Shown: positions 4,167 to 12,539 of the stretch, one piece after another
Position numbering within the stretch: the stretch's first letter is position 1
How the letters are laid out: every line of letters begins with the position of its first letter
IMG/VR virus record: IMGVR_UViG_3300031707_000034
Coordinates: 1 to 46,001 of that record
Origin: a virus
Direction: 5' to 3' (one strand)
Length of the DNA stretch: 46,001 nt
Position numbers and translations under genes: made by a program
Notes under the pieces: model-generated
Databases searched by the model: none
Seen by the model: only the letters and a program-made list of their open reading frames with translations
What the model was told of the DNA's origin: nothing

Positions 4167-4530
4167 AAGAGGATTTTTTAGATTAGCTAGAAACACCCTG
4201 CCCTATTCTGATTGTAAGATTAGGGTTGGTGCTGTGATCTCTAGGAAGTCTCCTATTTCCGTTGGATTCAACGTAACTAAGACACACCCTAGTTTTTGTA
4301 ACCCAGATGTAAGTTGTACAATGAGTATTCATGCAGAGATGAACGCTCTTATGAGAGCTCACCTCTCTGTTAATGGTTGTGATATTTATATCTATAGGGA
4401 ACTAGCAGATGGTACTCCAGGTATTGCCAAGCCATGCAAAGTGTGTTATGATACCCTTAAGTTAAAGGGTATAAAGAAAATATACTACACTATAGGAGAA
4501 TACCCATACTGGAAGTGTGAGAGACTATGA
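4150..4530 (+). CDS. Deoxycytidylate (dCMP/CMP) deaminase family protein
   Basis: 126 residues of the cytidine/deoxycytidylate deaminase fold. The zinc site is complete: HAEMNAL (His61, Glu63 as proton shuttle) and PCKVC (Cys96, Cys99). Phage enzymes of this family convert dCMP to dUMP and feed thymidylate synthesis. The length is short but normal for the core domain. The substrate could also be a modified or free nucleoside. Its stop overlaps the following ATG (ATGA). It belongs with the nearby nucleotidase as nucleotide-pool functions. Confidence 0.85.
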   Translation: MEKLIKRGFFRLARNTLPYSDCKIRVGAVISRKSPISVGFNVTKTHPSFCNPDVSCTMSIHAEMNALMRAHLSVNGCDIYIYRELADGTPGIAKPCKVCYDTLKLKGIKKIYYTIGEYPYWKCERL

Positions 4531-4697
4531 GAATCGAGAAGGCGAGCAGTAGAGATAACAAACTAAAGAAAAGAAAAAATGGTATGCGTGAAGATGGCAG
4601 AAGCGTATTTACTATCAAGAGACTCCAGAAAGAAAGAGCCCTGCAGATTGAGCAGGAACGCAAGAGAAAAGAAGCCATTCTTGTAGGAGATGAATAA
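4527..4697 (+). CDS. Small charged protein, unknown function
   Basis: A 56-residue frame starting in the ATGA overlap with the deaminase stop and ending at TAA 4695-4697. The protein is almost all Lys, Arg and Glu, with a helical run TIKRLQKERALQIEQERKRK suggesting a short coiled coil. There are no cysteines or hydrophobic segments. The overlap and good spacing support it being real. No function recognised. Confidence 0.6.
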   Translation: MRIEKASSRDNKLKKRKNGMREDGRSVFTIKRLQKERALQIEQERKRKEAILVGDE

Positions 4698-4699
4698 TA

Positions 4700-4834
4700 A
4701 TGACAGTAAGAAAAGTTGGAAGTAAGTATGTTGTATATTCTAAGAAAGGTAAAAGACTTTCTAAACCAACTACTAAAGCAAAAGCAGAAAAAAGGCTTAG
4801 AGAGATAGAATACTTTAAGCACAAAGGAAAATAA
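4700..4834 (+). CDS. Small basic phage protein, unknown function
   Basis: 44 residues starting at ATG 4700, two bases after the previous stop. The pattern is VGSKYVVYSKKGKRLSKP, then TKAKAEKRLREIEYFKHKGK: a beta-hairpin-like start followed by one basic helix. I recall similar short helical modules in many phage genomes near replication or structural genes, but this is from memory only. Probably nucleic-acid binding. Confidence 0.6.
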   Translation: MTVRKVGSKYVVYSKKGKRLSKPTTKAKAEKRLREIEYFKHKGK

Positions 4835-4847
4835 AGAAAGGATATGA

Positions 4848-5771
4848 ATGGAGACCCTTCTTGAAAAGATTATCGGATTAGACTACAGAGTAGTAGGAAA
4901 CGGAGATAGATGGAAGTTCACTGAGGAACATTCATCTCTAGTTCTTGACCTGGAGAGGCAGCACTGGTTCTGGAATAGCAGAGACCTGCATGGAAGTCCC
5001 CTAGAATACCTTACGATAGTAAGAGGTATGCAGGAACAACAGGCCAAAGATCTGGTAAAGGACCTTAAGTACGTACAGGGAAAAGAACTAGCCCCTCCTG
5101 GTAAGAAAGAAGTAGTAGTACAAAACGATAAGTTAGTGGAAGTATTTTGGAAGAACGGAGAAACCGACAGAGGTTATTGGTATAGAAGAGGTCTTACAGA
5201 CAAGACAATAAATACATATAAGTTAGGTAAGTATGACGGCTTTTGGACTCTGCCTATATTTATGGAAGGAAAGTTCATGAACTTTCAGTGTAGGACAGAT
5301 ACGCCAGAAAAGAAAATTAGACCCTGGTACAGGGGCGTAGGACCTCTTCTGTTTAATTCATCCATACTTCCCTTTGTATCCACAGTGTATATTACAGAAG
5401 GGCCTGTGGATGCTATGATACTAAATCAGAATGGATTTCCCGCAGTTAGCCATACCGGAGGTTCTTCCGGTTGGAATAATAACTGGTTCCCTTATTTTAG
5501 GGGACAACGGGAAATTTTCTATGTTGCTGATAATGACTTAGCGGGGTATAATGCGGTAAGGAAAATAGCAAGAAGTCTGGGGGAATACAGGGTAAAGGTA
5601 GTTTCTTTCTTGGGCTACCCACTGAAATACGATTCAGTAGATTTCTTCCGTGATGGAGGGACTATTGAAAAATTCAAAGCACTGGTGTCAAATGCCAGCC
5701 AGAGTTTTATGGTAAAGGAGTTGTGTGAATACATTAAAAGAGAATATCCAGAAGAAGCCACTCAAGGCTAA
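4848..5771 (+). CDS. TOPRIM-domain DNA primase-like protein
   Basis: 307 residues. The N-terminal part (about 1-75) has features of the primase zinc-binding/CHC2-like fold (WFWNSRDLHGSPLEYL), although the cysteines are missing. The centre holds a TOPRIM domain: VYITEGPVDAMIL (conserved Glu, about residue 184) and FYVADNDLAGYNAV (the DxD-type acidic pair). This is the layout of small phage primases that lay down RNA primers for replication. No helicase domain is fused. ATG 4848 follows AAAGGA at good spacing. The zinc-free N-terminus is odd and could mean degraded template recognition or a specialised role. Confidence 0.8.
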   Translation: METLLEKIIGLDYRVVGNGDRWKFTEEHSSLVLDLERQHWFWNSRDLHGSPLEYLTIVRGMQEQQAKDLVKDLKYVQGKELAPPGKKEVVVQNDKLVEVFWKNGETDRGYWYRRGLTDKTINTYKLGKYDGFWTLPIFMEGKFMNFQCRTDTPEKKIRPWYRGVGPLLFNSSILPFVSTVYITEGPVDAMILNQNGFPAVSHTGGSSGWNNNWFPYFRGQREIFYVADNDLAGYNAVRKIARSLGEYRVKVVSFLGYPLKYDSVDFFRDGGTIEKFKALVSNASQSFMVKELCEYIKREYPEEATQG

Positions 5772-5925
5772 ATTTTGTCCTTATTGTGGAGGTACAAATA
5801 TATCCCCAACTGGTCTTACGTCATATGTATTTAGAGAGCATATAAAATGTAAAACTTGTAGGGTATATATTGAGATTCAACGAGATCAGTATAATGACTT
5901 ACCATTTAATAATGAAAAGGAGTAA
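5725..5925 (+). CDS. Small zinc-ribbon protein
   Basis: 66 residues, starting inside the primase 3' end in another frame. It contains FCPYCGG (about 17-23) and KCKTCRVY (about 42-49), a classic two-knuckle zinc ribbon as in transcription or replication accessory factors. The translational coupling suggests co-expression with the primase. No enzymatic motif. Confidence 0.65.
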   Translation: MNTLKENIQKKPLKAKFCPYCGGTNISPTGLTSYVFREHIKCKTCRVYIEIQRDQYNDLPFNNEKE

Positions 5926-5928
5926 CAT

Positions 5929-6471
5929 ATGAATATAATCTTTGATCTTGATGGTGTACTTTATCCCTGGCATGATGCGGTGTATACATATCTACGAGTA
6001 GAAGGAGGGGACTCTTTGCCCTCATTCAACGTACTTTGGAAAGACCCATACAAATATATTAAAAAAGAAAAGTGGGACTTTATAGCCACAATTCCACTTC
6101 TTTATTCCACTATATTACCTAAGAAAGAAATTGTTGCCATGCTCAAGGAACTGGACGCAATGGGTCATACTTTATATTATGTTACCAACAGAGAACAAGA
6201 CCTAGAAAGAGTTACTAGGAAATATCTTAATGACTATAATTTTCCTCAGGAGTTCAATCTCATACATACCAAAGACAAGGACAAAATAATCAGAACGCTG
6301 GAGATAGATGTGATTGTGGAGGATAAGGTAGAAAATCTTGAAAAGTTTTCTGCCCTTTGTAAGACCATAGGAATAGAGCACCCCTGGAATGAGGAAAAGA
6401 GAGGTTACTTAGAATCTCTAGGAATAATATTTATTCCCTCAGCAGAGTATGTACAGGAGATTTTGTGCTGA
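5929..6471 (+). CDS. HAD-family 5'(3')-deoxyribonucleotidase-like phosphatase
   Basis: 180 residues opening with FDLDGVLYPW (5-14), the HAD motif I with nucleophile Asp6 and acid Asp8. YVTNRE supplies the motif II Thr, and VIVEDKVEN supplies the C-terminal acidic motif. The size and motif pattern match the 5'-nucleotidase, deoxy type of HAD phosphatase, which dephosphorylates (deoxy)nucleoside monophosphates. With the dCMP deaminase it suggests adjustment of nucleotide pools. ATG 5929 follows AAAGGAG. The 3' end overlaps the next gene by seven bases. Confidence 0.8.
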   Translation: MNIIFDLDGVLYPWHDAVYTYLRVEGGDSLPSFNVLWKDPYKYIKKEKWDFIATIPLLYSTILPKKEIVAMLKELDAMGHTLYYVTNREQDLERVTRKYLNDYNFPQEFNLIHTKDKDKIIRTLEIDVIVEDKVENLEKFSALCKTIGIEHPWNEEKRGYLESLGIIFIPSAEYVQEILC

Positions 6472-6671
6472 TTTGTTTCTATTGTGGTAAAGAAATATCC
6501 ATGAAAAATAATGAGCATCATATGGTAGCTATAGATAATCCATATATAAACTTATTCTTCTGTAGTCCTGAATGTTGGCTAACAGTTAATCCAGACCTAG
6601 AACAATATCTTGTAGAAAATACAGAAAAGGTGTATACTTATATGAGAAAATCAAAAGAAAAAGGAAAATAA
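6465..6671 (+). CDS. Small Cys/His zinc-binding protein
   Basis: 68 residues with CFYCGKEI near the N-terminus (residues 4-11), HH at about 18-19 and CSPECW (33-38), giving a plausible zinc site. A charged C-terminal tail follows. It overlaps both neighbours (its last base is the first of the next ATG). Function unknown. Confidence 0.6.
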   Translation: MLICFYCGKEISMKNNEHHMVAIDNPYINLFFCSPECWLTVNPDLEQYLVENTEKVYTYMRKSKEKGK

Positions 6672-7405
6672 TGGCAGATAATGACGAAAAACCGAATGTA
6701 TGGTATGAGCATGGCATCAAGCATGTAGTACCTAATAAGAAGAAGCTGAAAAATCTTAAGCAGAATAGGGACCTGACCGATGAGGAGTTTGAATTAGCCT
6801 ACGAAGAGAAGTACCTGAGCATAGAGCAATCAGCCAACTTTGAAAAAAGAATTATCGAGAAACTTCAGGAGTTTGAAACAGAGTATGACCTATCGGATAT
6901 GAAAGTAAACGATAGGGCATCTTTAAGAGCCCTGGTTCAGGCGGTAATAGCACTAGAGGACTATGAGCAAGTTTTATTCCAACTGAGGTCAGGCAAAGAA
7001 GGTATAAATGCGGATAACGTCTATATCTTTGAGAAGGTAAATAAGGTTCTATCCGACCTGCGTGAGGATATAAATAAGTTACAGGCCGAATTAAAGATTT
7101 CCAGGAAAAGTAGGAAGTCAGATTCAGATGCATCTTTTATAGACTATCTGGAGAGCATGAAGGTAAAAGCAAAAAAGTTCTATGAGTCAAAGATGTCATA
7201 TCTTTATTGCCCTAAGTGTAAAACCCTTTTGGGAACTCTCTGGTCTCTTTATCCAGAGGATAAAAGAAATAAGATAAGACTGGTCTGTTGTCGTGAGTTA
7301 GATGATGGTATAGTTTGTGATGGAGAGGTAGTTATAGGAACAAAAGAACTACTGGCTAATAGAGGTCACAGCGAAGAAAACCTAGTGCCTATAAGGATGG
7401 AATAA
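6671..7405 (+). CDS. Candidate small terminase subunit with C-terminal zinc ribbon
   Basis: 244 residues. The central part is helical and charged (LREDINKLQAELKISRKSRKSDSD, about 131-154), the type of long helix seen in small terminase or P27-like DNA-packaging proteins. The C-terminus has CPKCKTLLG (about 180-188) and CCREL...VC, a zinc ribbon. In tailed phages the gene before the large terminase is often the small subunit. Here it is separated from that gene by ten sugar and acyl genes, so the assignment rests on helix pattern and rough position only. It could instead be another DNA-binding regulator. Confidence 0.4.
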   Translation: MADNDEKPNVWYEHGIKHVVPNKKKLKNLKQNRDLTDEEFELAYEEKYLSIEQSANFEKRIIEKLQEFETEYDLSDMKVNDRASLRALVQAVIALEDYEQVLFQLRSGKEGINADNVYIFEKVNKVLSDLREDINKLQAELKISRKSRKSDSDASFIDYLESMKVKAKKFYESKMSYLYCPKCKTLLGTLWSLYPEDKRNKIRLVCCRELDDGIVCDGEVVIGTKELLANRGHSEENLVPIRME

Positions 7406-8130
7406 TGCCAGATACTTTAGCAGTTTTATTCACATATGATAGATATGAGCTACTTAAGGATTCTCTTAAGACCATGTTTAGTTCTCCCGGCCTTCCCCTT
7501 AGACTATGGGTAGTGGATAACGGCTCTATTTTTGAGAATAAGAGCACCAACGGGATAAAACAATTAGACCTTATTATAGATTATTATAAACAAGGGAAGA
7601 TAGAAAGCGTGATACTTAATCATAAAAATTTTGGGTGCAACCACGCCGTAAATCAGTTGATGGCACAGGCTAAACTAACCTCTATAAACCCACCAATATC
7701 CACACCAGACTTTATATTCCAAACCAACGATGATATGATATATGAGGATAACTGGTTACTGGAAACCTACAATACCTATATGGCATTGGAAGCCCCAGAG
7801 AAAGTTACCATAGTCTCACCCTTTCACTGTAAGCATTTAAATGGTCATATATCTCATGGCATGGATACCATAAAGACTACAGAAATAAACGGCACTAAAT
7901 ATGAGATAAAAAAGAATGTATCTGGTAACACATGGTTTATGCGTGGTTCTACCTGGATACATTTTTTTGATTGGTGGCCTGTGAATGACCCTACCGAAGG
8001 TGGAGATTGGGAGAAACTATACAAGAATTCTAACATGAATTTCTTTTGTGCTGTAACTCCAAAGGAAATGGTACACCATGCACCAGAGTCACAGGGCACT
8101 GGAAAGTTCAATAGGTTAGGACACTGGTAA
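7405..8130 (+). CDS. Family 2-type glycosyltransferase
   Basis: 241 residues with a GT-A fold pattern: LAVLFTYDRYELLKDSLKTM at the N-terminus (nucleotide-binding first strand), LWVVDNGS (34-41), and FIFQTNDDMIYEDNW, where NDD is the DxD-type metal and sugar-nucleotide motif. The C-terminal half has GGDWEK, common in GT2 acceptor regions. It should move a sugar from a nucleotide donor to a glycan or protein. It is soluble, with no membrane helices. It is the first gene of the cassette, with its ATG overlapping the preceding stop. Confidence 0.85.
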   Translation: MPDTLAVLFTYDRYELLKDSLKTMFSSPGLPLRLWVVDNGSIFENKSTNGIKQLDLIIDYYKQGKIESVILNHKNFGCNHAVNQLMAQAKLTSINPPISTPDFIFQTNDDMIYEDNWLLETYNTYMALEAPEKVTIVSPFHCKHLNGHISHGMDTIKTTEINGTKYEIKKNVSGNTWFMRGSTWIHFFDWWPVNDPTEGGDWEKLYKNSNMNFFCAVTPKEMVHHAPESQGTGKFNRLGHW

Positions 8131-8131
8131 T

Positions 8132-8653
8132 ATGAATATAGAAAAAGCTAGGTTAATTGGTGGCTGGCTTCCAGACATTGAATTGGAATGGTTAGCCAGT
8201 ACAGCAGAAAAAAGCCATGCTATCCTTGAACTAGGCTCTTTCTTGGGAAGATCTACGAGAGCCCTGTGTGATAATACTAGGGGAGCTGTTGTAACAGTGG
8301 ATTTATGGGAACAAACAGATGGAGGTCTTATAGCTGATTTTCCAACAGTAGAAAATCAATTCATAGAAAATCTAAAAGACCACTTTATGACCCATAAGTT
8401 ATTTTATTATAAATGTACCACCGATATAGCAATAGATATACTGAGAAAAGATTGCAGGAAGTTTGATTTTATCTTTATAGATGCTGACCACAGATATGAA
8501 CAGGTAAAGAAGGATATTCTTGGTTGTCGAGAGCTACTAACGGATGGTGGAATAATCAGCGGTCATGATTATAATTGGGAAGGAGTTAAGAAAGCAGTGG
8601 ATGAAATTTTTCCTACGTTTAATTTACATAATTATATATGGTGGGCACAATGA
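8132..8653 (+). CDS. Class I SAM-dependent methyltransferase
   Basis: 173 residues with motif I ILELGSFLGRST (31-42), VVTVDLWEQ (acidic residue of motif II) and FIFIDADHRYEQVKKDI plus GGIISGHDY, matching the Methyltransf_24 type of class I enzymes common in polysaccharide and antibiotic clusters. Inside this cassette the likely target is a sugar or its acyl group. It starts one base after the glycosyltransferase stop and ends in an ATGA overlap with the epimerase. Confidence 0.8.
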   Translation: MNIEKARLIGGWLPDIELEWLASTAEKSHAILELGSFLGRSTRALCDNTRGAVVTVDLWEQTDGGLIADFPTVENQFIENLKDHFMTHKLFYYKCTTDIAIDILRKDCRKFDFIFIDADHRYEQVKKDILGCRELLTDGGIISGHDYNWEGVKKAVDEIFPTFNLHNYIWWAQ

Positions 8654-9630
8654 GTAATATACTTCTAACAGGAGCAGGTGGTTACTTGGGAGCAGTACTT
8701 CAGCAAGTAAATTTTCCACTGAGGCACACAATCTACCCTCTTGATCTAGGGATATTTACCAGTCCTTTTCCATATCCATATAACAAGATAGATTTAAAGA
8801 CAGGAACATTTAAGCGAATTATGTTCCCAGAAGATGCCAGTATAGATACCGTAGTTCATCTAGCTGGTATTTCCAACGACCCCTCTGGAGAGATAGACCC
8901 GGCCTTTACCCGTAGAAATAACATAGATGCCTCTAAGAGGCTCATAGACTTTGCACTAGCCGCAGGAGTAAAAAAGTTTATTTTTGCCAGTTCTGCCAGT
9001 GTATACGGGGAGAATGATGCCCTAGTTACTGAAGAGAGCCCACTAAATCCTAAGACACATTATGCAGAATCTAAAGCAGTGGTTGAAGAATATTTACTTG
9101 GGGTAAAAGAACTTAATCCAACCATATTTAGATTTGGTACATTGTTTGGTGTCTCACCTAAGATGAGGTTTGATATAGCAATTAATCTTATGGTAAAGGA
9201 TGGACTAACCACTAAAAAAATAAATGTATATGGTGGCGGGGAACAGTATAGGCCTTTTCTTCACGTTGAGGATGCTGCCGCAGCCCTATTGTTAATTGCA
9301 GGACAAATGCCAACCTCAGTATATTTCTCAGGACAAATATATAATCTATGCTCTTCTAACATAAGGATAGGTTCTTTGGCAGAAGTAGTAGCAAACCTAA
9401 CAGAGTCAGAAGTTATTTTCAATCCATATGATCATCCAGATATTAGGAACTATAGGATGGATTGCAGTAAGTTTCTAAACCGTTTTGGGATGGAGTTTAC
9501 TAGCATAGTTAGTGGTGTACTATCCCTGAAAAAATGGGTAGAATATAACACGCTTGTATTAGATAATAGAGACTATTATACTATTGAGGCGTGGAAGAAG
9601 TATATGAAACATGAAAGTACCATTCTCTAA
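8650..9630 (+). CDS. NAD-dependent sugar epimerase/dehydratase
   Basis: 326 residues of the extended short-chain dehydrogenase family. ILLTGAGGYLGAVL gives the TGxxGxxG Rossmann motif, FIFASSASVYG carries the catalytic Ser/Thr region, and YAESKAVVEEYLL supplies YxxxK. Such enzymes epimerise or dehydrate nucleotide sugars, the usual first step to amino- or deoxy-sugars. I choose ATG 8650 rather than the Met four codons upstream because it forms an ATGA overlap with the methyltransferase stop and places the Rossmann strand right at the N-terminus. Confidence 0.88.
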   Translation: MSNILLTGAGGYLGAVLQQVNFPLRHTIYPLDLGIFTSPFPYPYNKIDLKTGTFKRIMFPEDASIDTVVHLAGISNDPSGEIDPAFTRRNNIDASKRLIDFALAAGVKKFIFASSASVYGENDALVTEESPLNPKTHYAESKAVVEEYLLGVKELNPTIFRFGTLFGVSPKMRFDIAINLMVKDGLTTKKINVYGGGEQYRPFLHVEDAAAALLLIAGQMPTSVYFSGQIYNLCSSNIRIGSLAEVVANLTESEVIFNPYDHPDIRNYRMDCSKFLNRFGMEFTSIVSGVLSLKKWVEYNTLVLDNRDYYTIEAWKKYMKHESTIL

Positions 9631-10699
9631 ACCAAAAATAACAGATGAGGAAATATCGTCCGTAGTAGAAACCCTCTTAAGTGGGTGGCTTACCATAGGT
9701 CCAAAGGTCAAGGAATTTGAGACAGCACTATCAAAATACACTGGTTCTAAGAATACAGTTGCCTTAGATTCTTGTACATCAGCTCTTACCTTATCTGCTG
9801 TCGGGATTAAGGTAAAAAAGAAAAAGGCAGTTATACCTGCCCTAACTTTTATAGCCACAGCTAACTCTTTCTATCATGCTGGCTATGATATAGAATTTTG
9901 TGATGTAGGTATGGATGGAAACATAGACCCAAATTGTTTGCATGATGGTAATGATGTGGTGGTTCCAGTGCATTTTGCAGGACAGGTTTGTGATATAAAA
10001 AGAATAGCAATAAAAACAATCTCACTTATAGAGGATGCTGCCCACGCCATAGGTGCTACTTATGATGATGTTCATGTAGGTCTGTCATTATATTCAGATG
10101 GGGCTTGCTTTAGTTTCTATCCTACAAAGAACATGACCACCATAGAGGGTGGTGCATTTATTTCCAGACATGCACAGCTCACTGAGTTTGTTAGGAAACT
10201 ATCTTTGCATGGTTTAGATTCATCCCATATAAATAGGTATGAAAGGTCAAGTATTGCAAAACCTACAATAGCATTTCCAGGATTTAAAGCCAATATGACT
10301 GATGTAGAGGCGTCTATTGGTATAGTCCAACTCAGTAAACTGAACTCTTTTATTACTAGGAGGAAAGAATTAGTTAGAAATTATTTTAGTGAGTTGGGTA
10401 ACGAGATACATCCCCTGGCCCTAAATGGAAGAGATCATGTATGGCATATGTTTATTATTTTGGTAGATAACAGAGATGAATTTGTAACCAAACTGAGAGA
10501 AAAAGAGATATATGCGGGTATACACTATTCCCCTATTATACCTGCCCATCCATTCTACTCAGTTCTTACTGGCTATAGAAGGGGACAGTTTCCAATAGCA
10601 GAGTATATAGCAGACCATTGTGTTAGCCTACCACTATTCAATGGCATGACAGATGATGAACAGGATTATGTTATAAGGAATGTAAAGGAGTTACTATGA
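9611..10699 (+). CDS. DegT/DnrJ/EryC1/StrS-type sugar aminotransferase
   Basis: 362 residues, full length for the family. Visible marks are VPFSKPKITDEEI at the start, PALTFIATANS, the EDAAHA motif (141-146) that contacts the cofactor, and SFYPTKNMTTIEGG with PLP-binding Lys173. These enzymes convert keto-sugar nucleotides to amino-sugars. Downstream of an epimerase/dehydratase and upstream of a GNAT acyltransferase, it fits a route such as keto-sugar to amino-sugar to N-acyl-sugar. It overlaps both neighbours. Confidence 0.92.
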   Translation: MKVPFSKPKITDEEISSVVETLLSGWLTIGPKVKEFETALSKYTGSKNTVALDSCTSALTLSAVGIKVKKKKAVIPALTFIATANSFYHAGYDIEFCDVGMDGNIDPNCLHDGNDVVVPVHFAGQVCDIKRIAIKTISLIEDAAHAIGATYDDVHVGLSLYSDGACFSFYPTKNMTTIEGGAFISRHAQLTEFVRKLSLHGLDSSHINRYERSSIAKPTIAFPGFKANMTDVEASIGIVQLSKLNSFITRRKELVRNYFSELGNEIHPLALNGRDHVWHMFIILVDNRDEFVTKLREKEIYAGIHYSPIIPAHPFYSVLTGYRRGQFPIAEYIADHCVSLPLFNGMTDDEQDYVIRNVKELL

Positions 10700-11574
10700 A
10701 AATTTATGCAGAGGTTTTACCAACCACGCTAGGTAGGGTTGTATATAGAATAAATAAAAATTTAAAGCAATTCGCACCCCCTTGGGCAGAGTTTACAAAA
10801 GACCCAACACAAGCGGATGTTCAGATACTAGATGTTATTGGTAAGGGGAGTCTGGAATTTATAAAGAATGATAATTTGATAATGTTCCAGCATTGTTACC
10901 TTACTACGGAAACATCAGACCCTGCCTTTTGGTATCCAATATTCAGTAGTGCTAAGTTGGTAGCTTCTTATATAGACATACCTAAACTACTTGGAAGAGA
11001 CGATTTCAACTTCCTAAGAACTCCCTGGGGCGTAGACCCAAATTCATTCTTTTCTCTTGGACCAGTACATAAACACTTTGATGTACTTTCAACAGGCTAT
11101 GTATCAAGTACCGAGAGCATACAAGAGGCGTATAATGCTGTGGTTAGACTTGGGGGACATATGGTAAATATAGGTCATAATTTTAAGTTCGGAAGAGGGT
11201 TTTCTCATGCAGAGAACATATCAGACGCAGAACTTAGGAAACTGTATGAAAGGTCTAGATATGTTATAGGTCTTAGAAAGATGGAGGGGTATGAACTCCC
11301 CATCCTAGAGGGTTTACTATGTGGAACAAGAGGAATTTGCTATAACTCTGACCACTATACACATTGGTTTGGTGACCTGGTAGAATACATTGAAGAAGAT
11401 CCATTGTCTTTGTGTGGAGTAGAATATTCTAAGGTAGTGGAAGATCAGATATATAACATAATATCAGAACCATACAGAGAAGTAACCAAAGAAGAAAAGG
11501 AATTAGTAATTAATAAATTCTCTTGGGAAAATATTTACAAGAGAATTTGGAAGGAGCTGGAAAAAATCCTATGA
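10696..11574 (+). CDS. Glycosyltransferase, GT4/GT-B-like
   Basis: 292 residues. The C-terminal half has GYELPILEGLLCGTRGICYN (about 197-216), the glutamate-rich EX7E-like region of GT4 retaining glycosyltransferases that grips the nucleotide sugar. The N-terminal Rossmann half is short and diverged (MKIYAEVLPTTLGRVVYRIN). It lacks a signal or membrane helix. It is the second transfer enzyme of the cassette, suggesting a glycan of at least two sugars. The ATG overlaps the aminotransferase stop by four bases. Confidence 0.75.
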   Translation: MKIYAEVLPTTLGRVVYRINKNLKQFAPPWAEFTKDPTQADVQILDVIGKGSLEFIKNDNLIMFQHCYLTTETSDPAFWYPIFSSAKLVASYIDIPKLLGRDDFNFLRTPWGVDPNSFFSLGPVHKHFDVLSTGYVSSTESIQEAYNAVVRLGGHMVNIGHNFKFGRGFSHAENISDAELRKLYERSRYVIGLRKMEGYELPILEGLLCGTRGICYNSDHYTHWFGDLVEYIEEDPLSLCGVEYSKVVEDQIYNIISEPYREVTKEEKELVINKFSWENIYKRIWKELEKIL

Positions 11575-12269
11575 TAATCTATAAAGAATGGGACTCTAAA
11601 ATACTTGGAAAAAGGGTGGGAGAGGTTGATATTGAGTCTGGAAATCTAATAGAAGGTTTACAAGAATATGATTATGTTACAGTTAAAATACCAACCTACT
11701 CAATAGATGTTATACGCATGTTAGAGGATGATGGTTTTAGAGTATGTAATACCCTCTTGACGTTTAGGAGAAAGCCGGCCCATCAGATTGTATCTCCAGA
11801 AATAGTAATAAGACTTGCCACTAAGAACGATACCAAAGAATTACAGGAGATAGGAAGAAATGCTTTTTATCTGGATAGATACCATACCGACCCATATCTA
11901 ACAAGAAAAGAAGCAGATAGCATATATGATTCTTGGATAGAAAATGAGATTAATGGTGAGCATGGGGATGCTGTCTTTGTAGCCACAGTAAATAATGACA
12001 TACTTGGTTTTATATGCTGTAGAATATCAGGGGGTAACGGCTACATAGATTTAACGGCTACTACAATGAAAGCTTTTTTACAGTATAAAATAAAACACTT
12101 CGCAGGTTTTTTACTGAGGGTTGCTACTAACTTCTTTTATTCTAGGAGCATATACAGCATCTCAACTGCAACTCAGTCTACAAATATTCCATCAATAAAT
12201 TCTTTGCTGGAAAATTACTTTGAAATAACAGAATCATATCTTATTTTATCGTGGAGAAACAAAAAATAA
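11571..12269 (+). CDS. GNAT-family amino-sugar N-acyltransferase, WecD-like
   Basis: About 232 residues. The layout (IYKEWDSKILGKRVGEVDI at the N-terminus, a second domain IVIRLATKNDTKELQEIGR, DAVFVATVNNDILGFICCR, and a late helix with STATQSTNIPSINSLLE) resembles WecD/RffC, which acylates dTDP-4-amino-4,6-dideoxy-sugars. I place the start at ATG 11571 in the ATGA overlap with the previous stop, not 16 codons upstream. Next to an aminotransferase it would N-acylate the new amino-sugar. The adjacent acyl carrier protein suggests the donor may be acyl-ACP instead of acetyl-CoA. Confidence 0.8.
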   Translation: MIIYKEWDSKILGKRVGEVDIESGNLIEGLQEYDYVTVKIPTYSIDVIRMLEDDGFRVCNTLLTFRRKPAHQIVSPEIVIRLATKNDTKELQEIGRNAFYLDRYHTDPYLTRKEADSIYDSWIENEINGEHGDAVFVATVNNDILGFICCRISGGNGYIDLTATTMKAFLQYKIKHFAGFLLRVATNFFYSRSIYSISTATQSTNIPSINSLLENYFEITESYLILSWRNKK

Positions 12270-12539
12270 ATGAATGTAAGAACAGCAGTACTAGAGTATA
12301 TAAAAGATAACCCAATCTGGTCTGGGATTGATATAGATAAGGTATGCTTTTATGGACAGGGTGGTATCTTTGATTCTATTGACCTAGTATCTTTTATAAT
12401 AGAACTGGAACAAAGACTATCCATTTCGTTGAGCACAGATAAAGCGTTCTCCCATAGAAACAGCCCCTTTCTATCATTAGAGAGACTAGAACAATTTATA
12501 AAGGAGATACAAGATGAGAATAGTAATAACAGGAACTAG
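12270..12539 (+). CDS. Acyl carrier protein
   Basis: 89 residues with the four-helix carrier protein pattern and GGIFDSIDLVSFIIELEQ, where Ser36 in the DSI motif would take the 4'-phosphopantetheine arm. Acidic helix 2 follows. Carrier proteins are rare in phages. Position between an acyltransferase and a ketoreductase plus AMP-ligase suggests it holds a hydroxyacyl group during its synthesis. No phosphopantetheinyl transferase is seen in the window, so a host enzyme would have to activate it. It starts directly after the GNAT stop, and its 3' end overlaps the next gene by 26 bases. Confidence 0.88.
   Translation: MNVRTAVLEYIKDNPIWSGIDIDKVCFYGQGGIFDSIDLVSFIIELEQRLSISLSTDKAFSHRNSPFLSLERLEQFIKEIQDENSNNRN

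Noticed and set aside
7854-8111. Minus-strand frame inside the first glycosyltransferase gene
   Set aside because: It lies fully inside a convincing plus-strand gene and encodes no recognisable motif.
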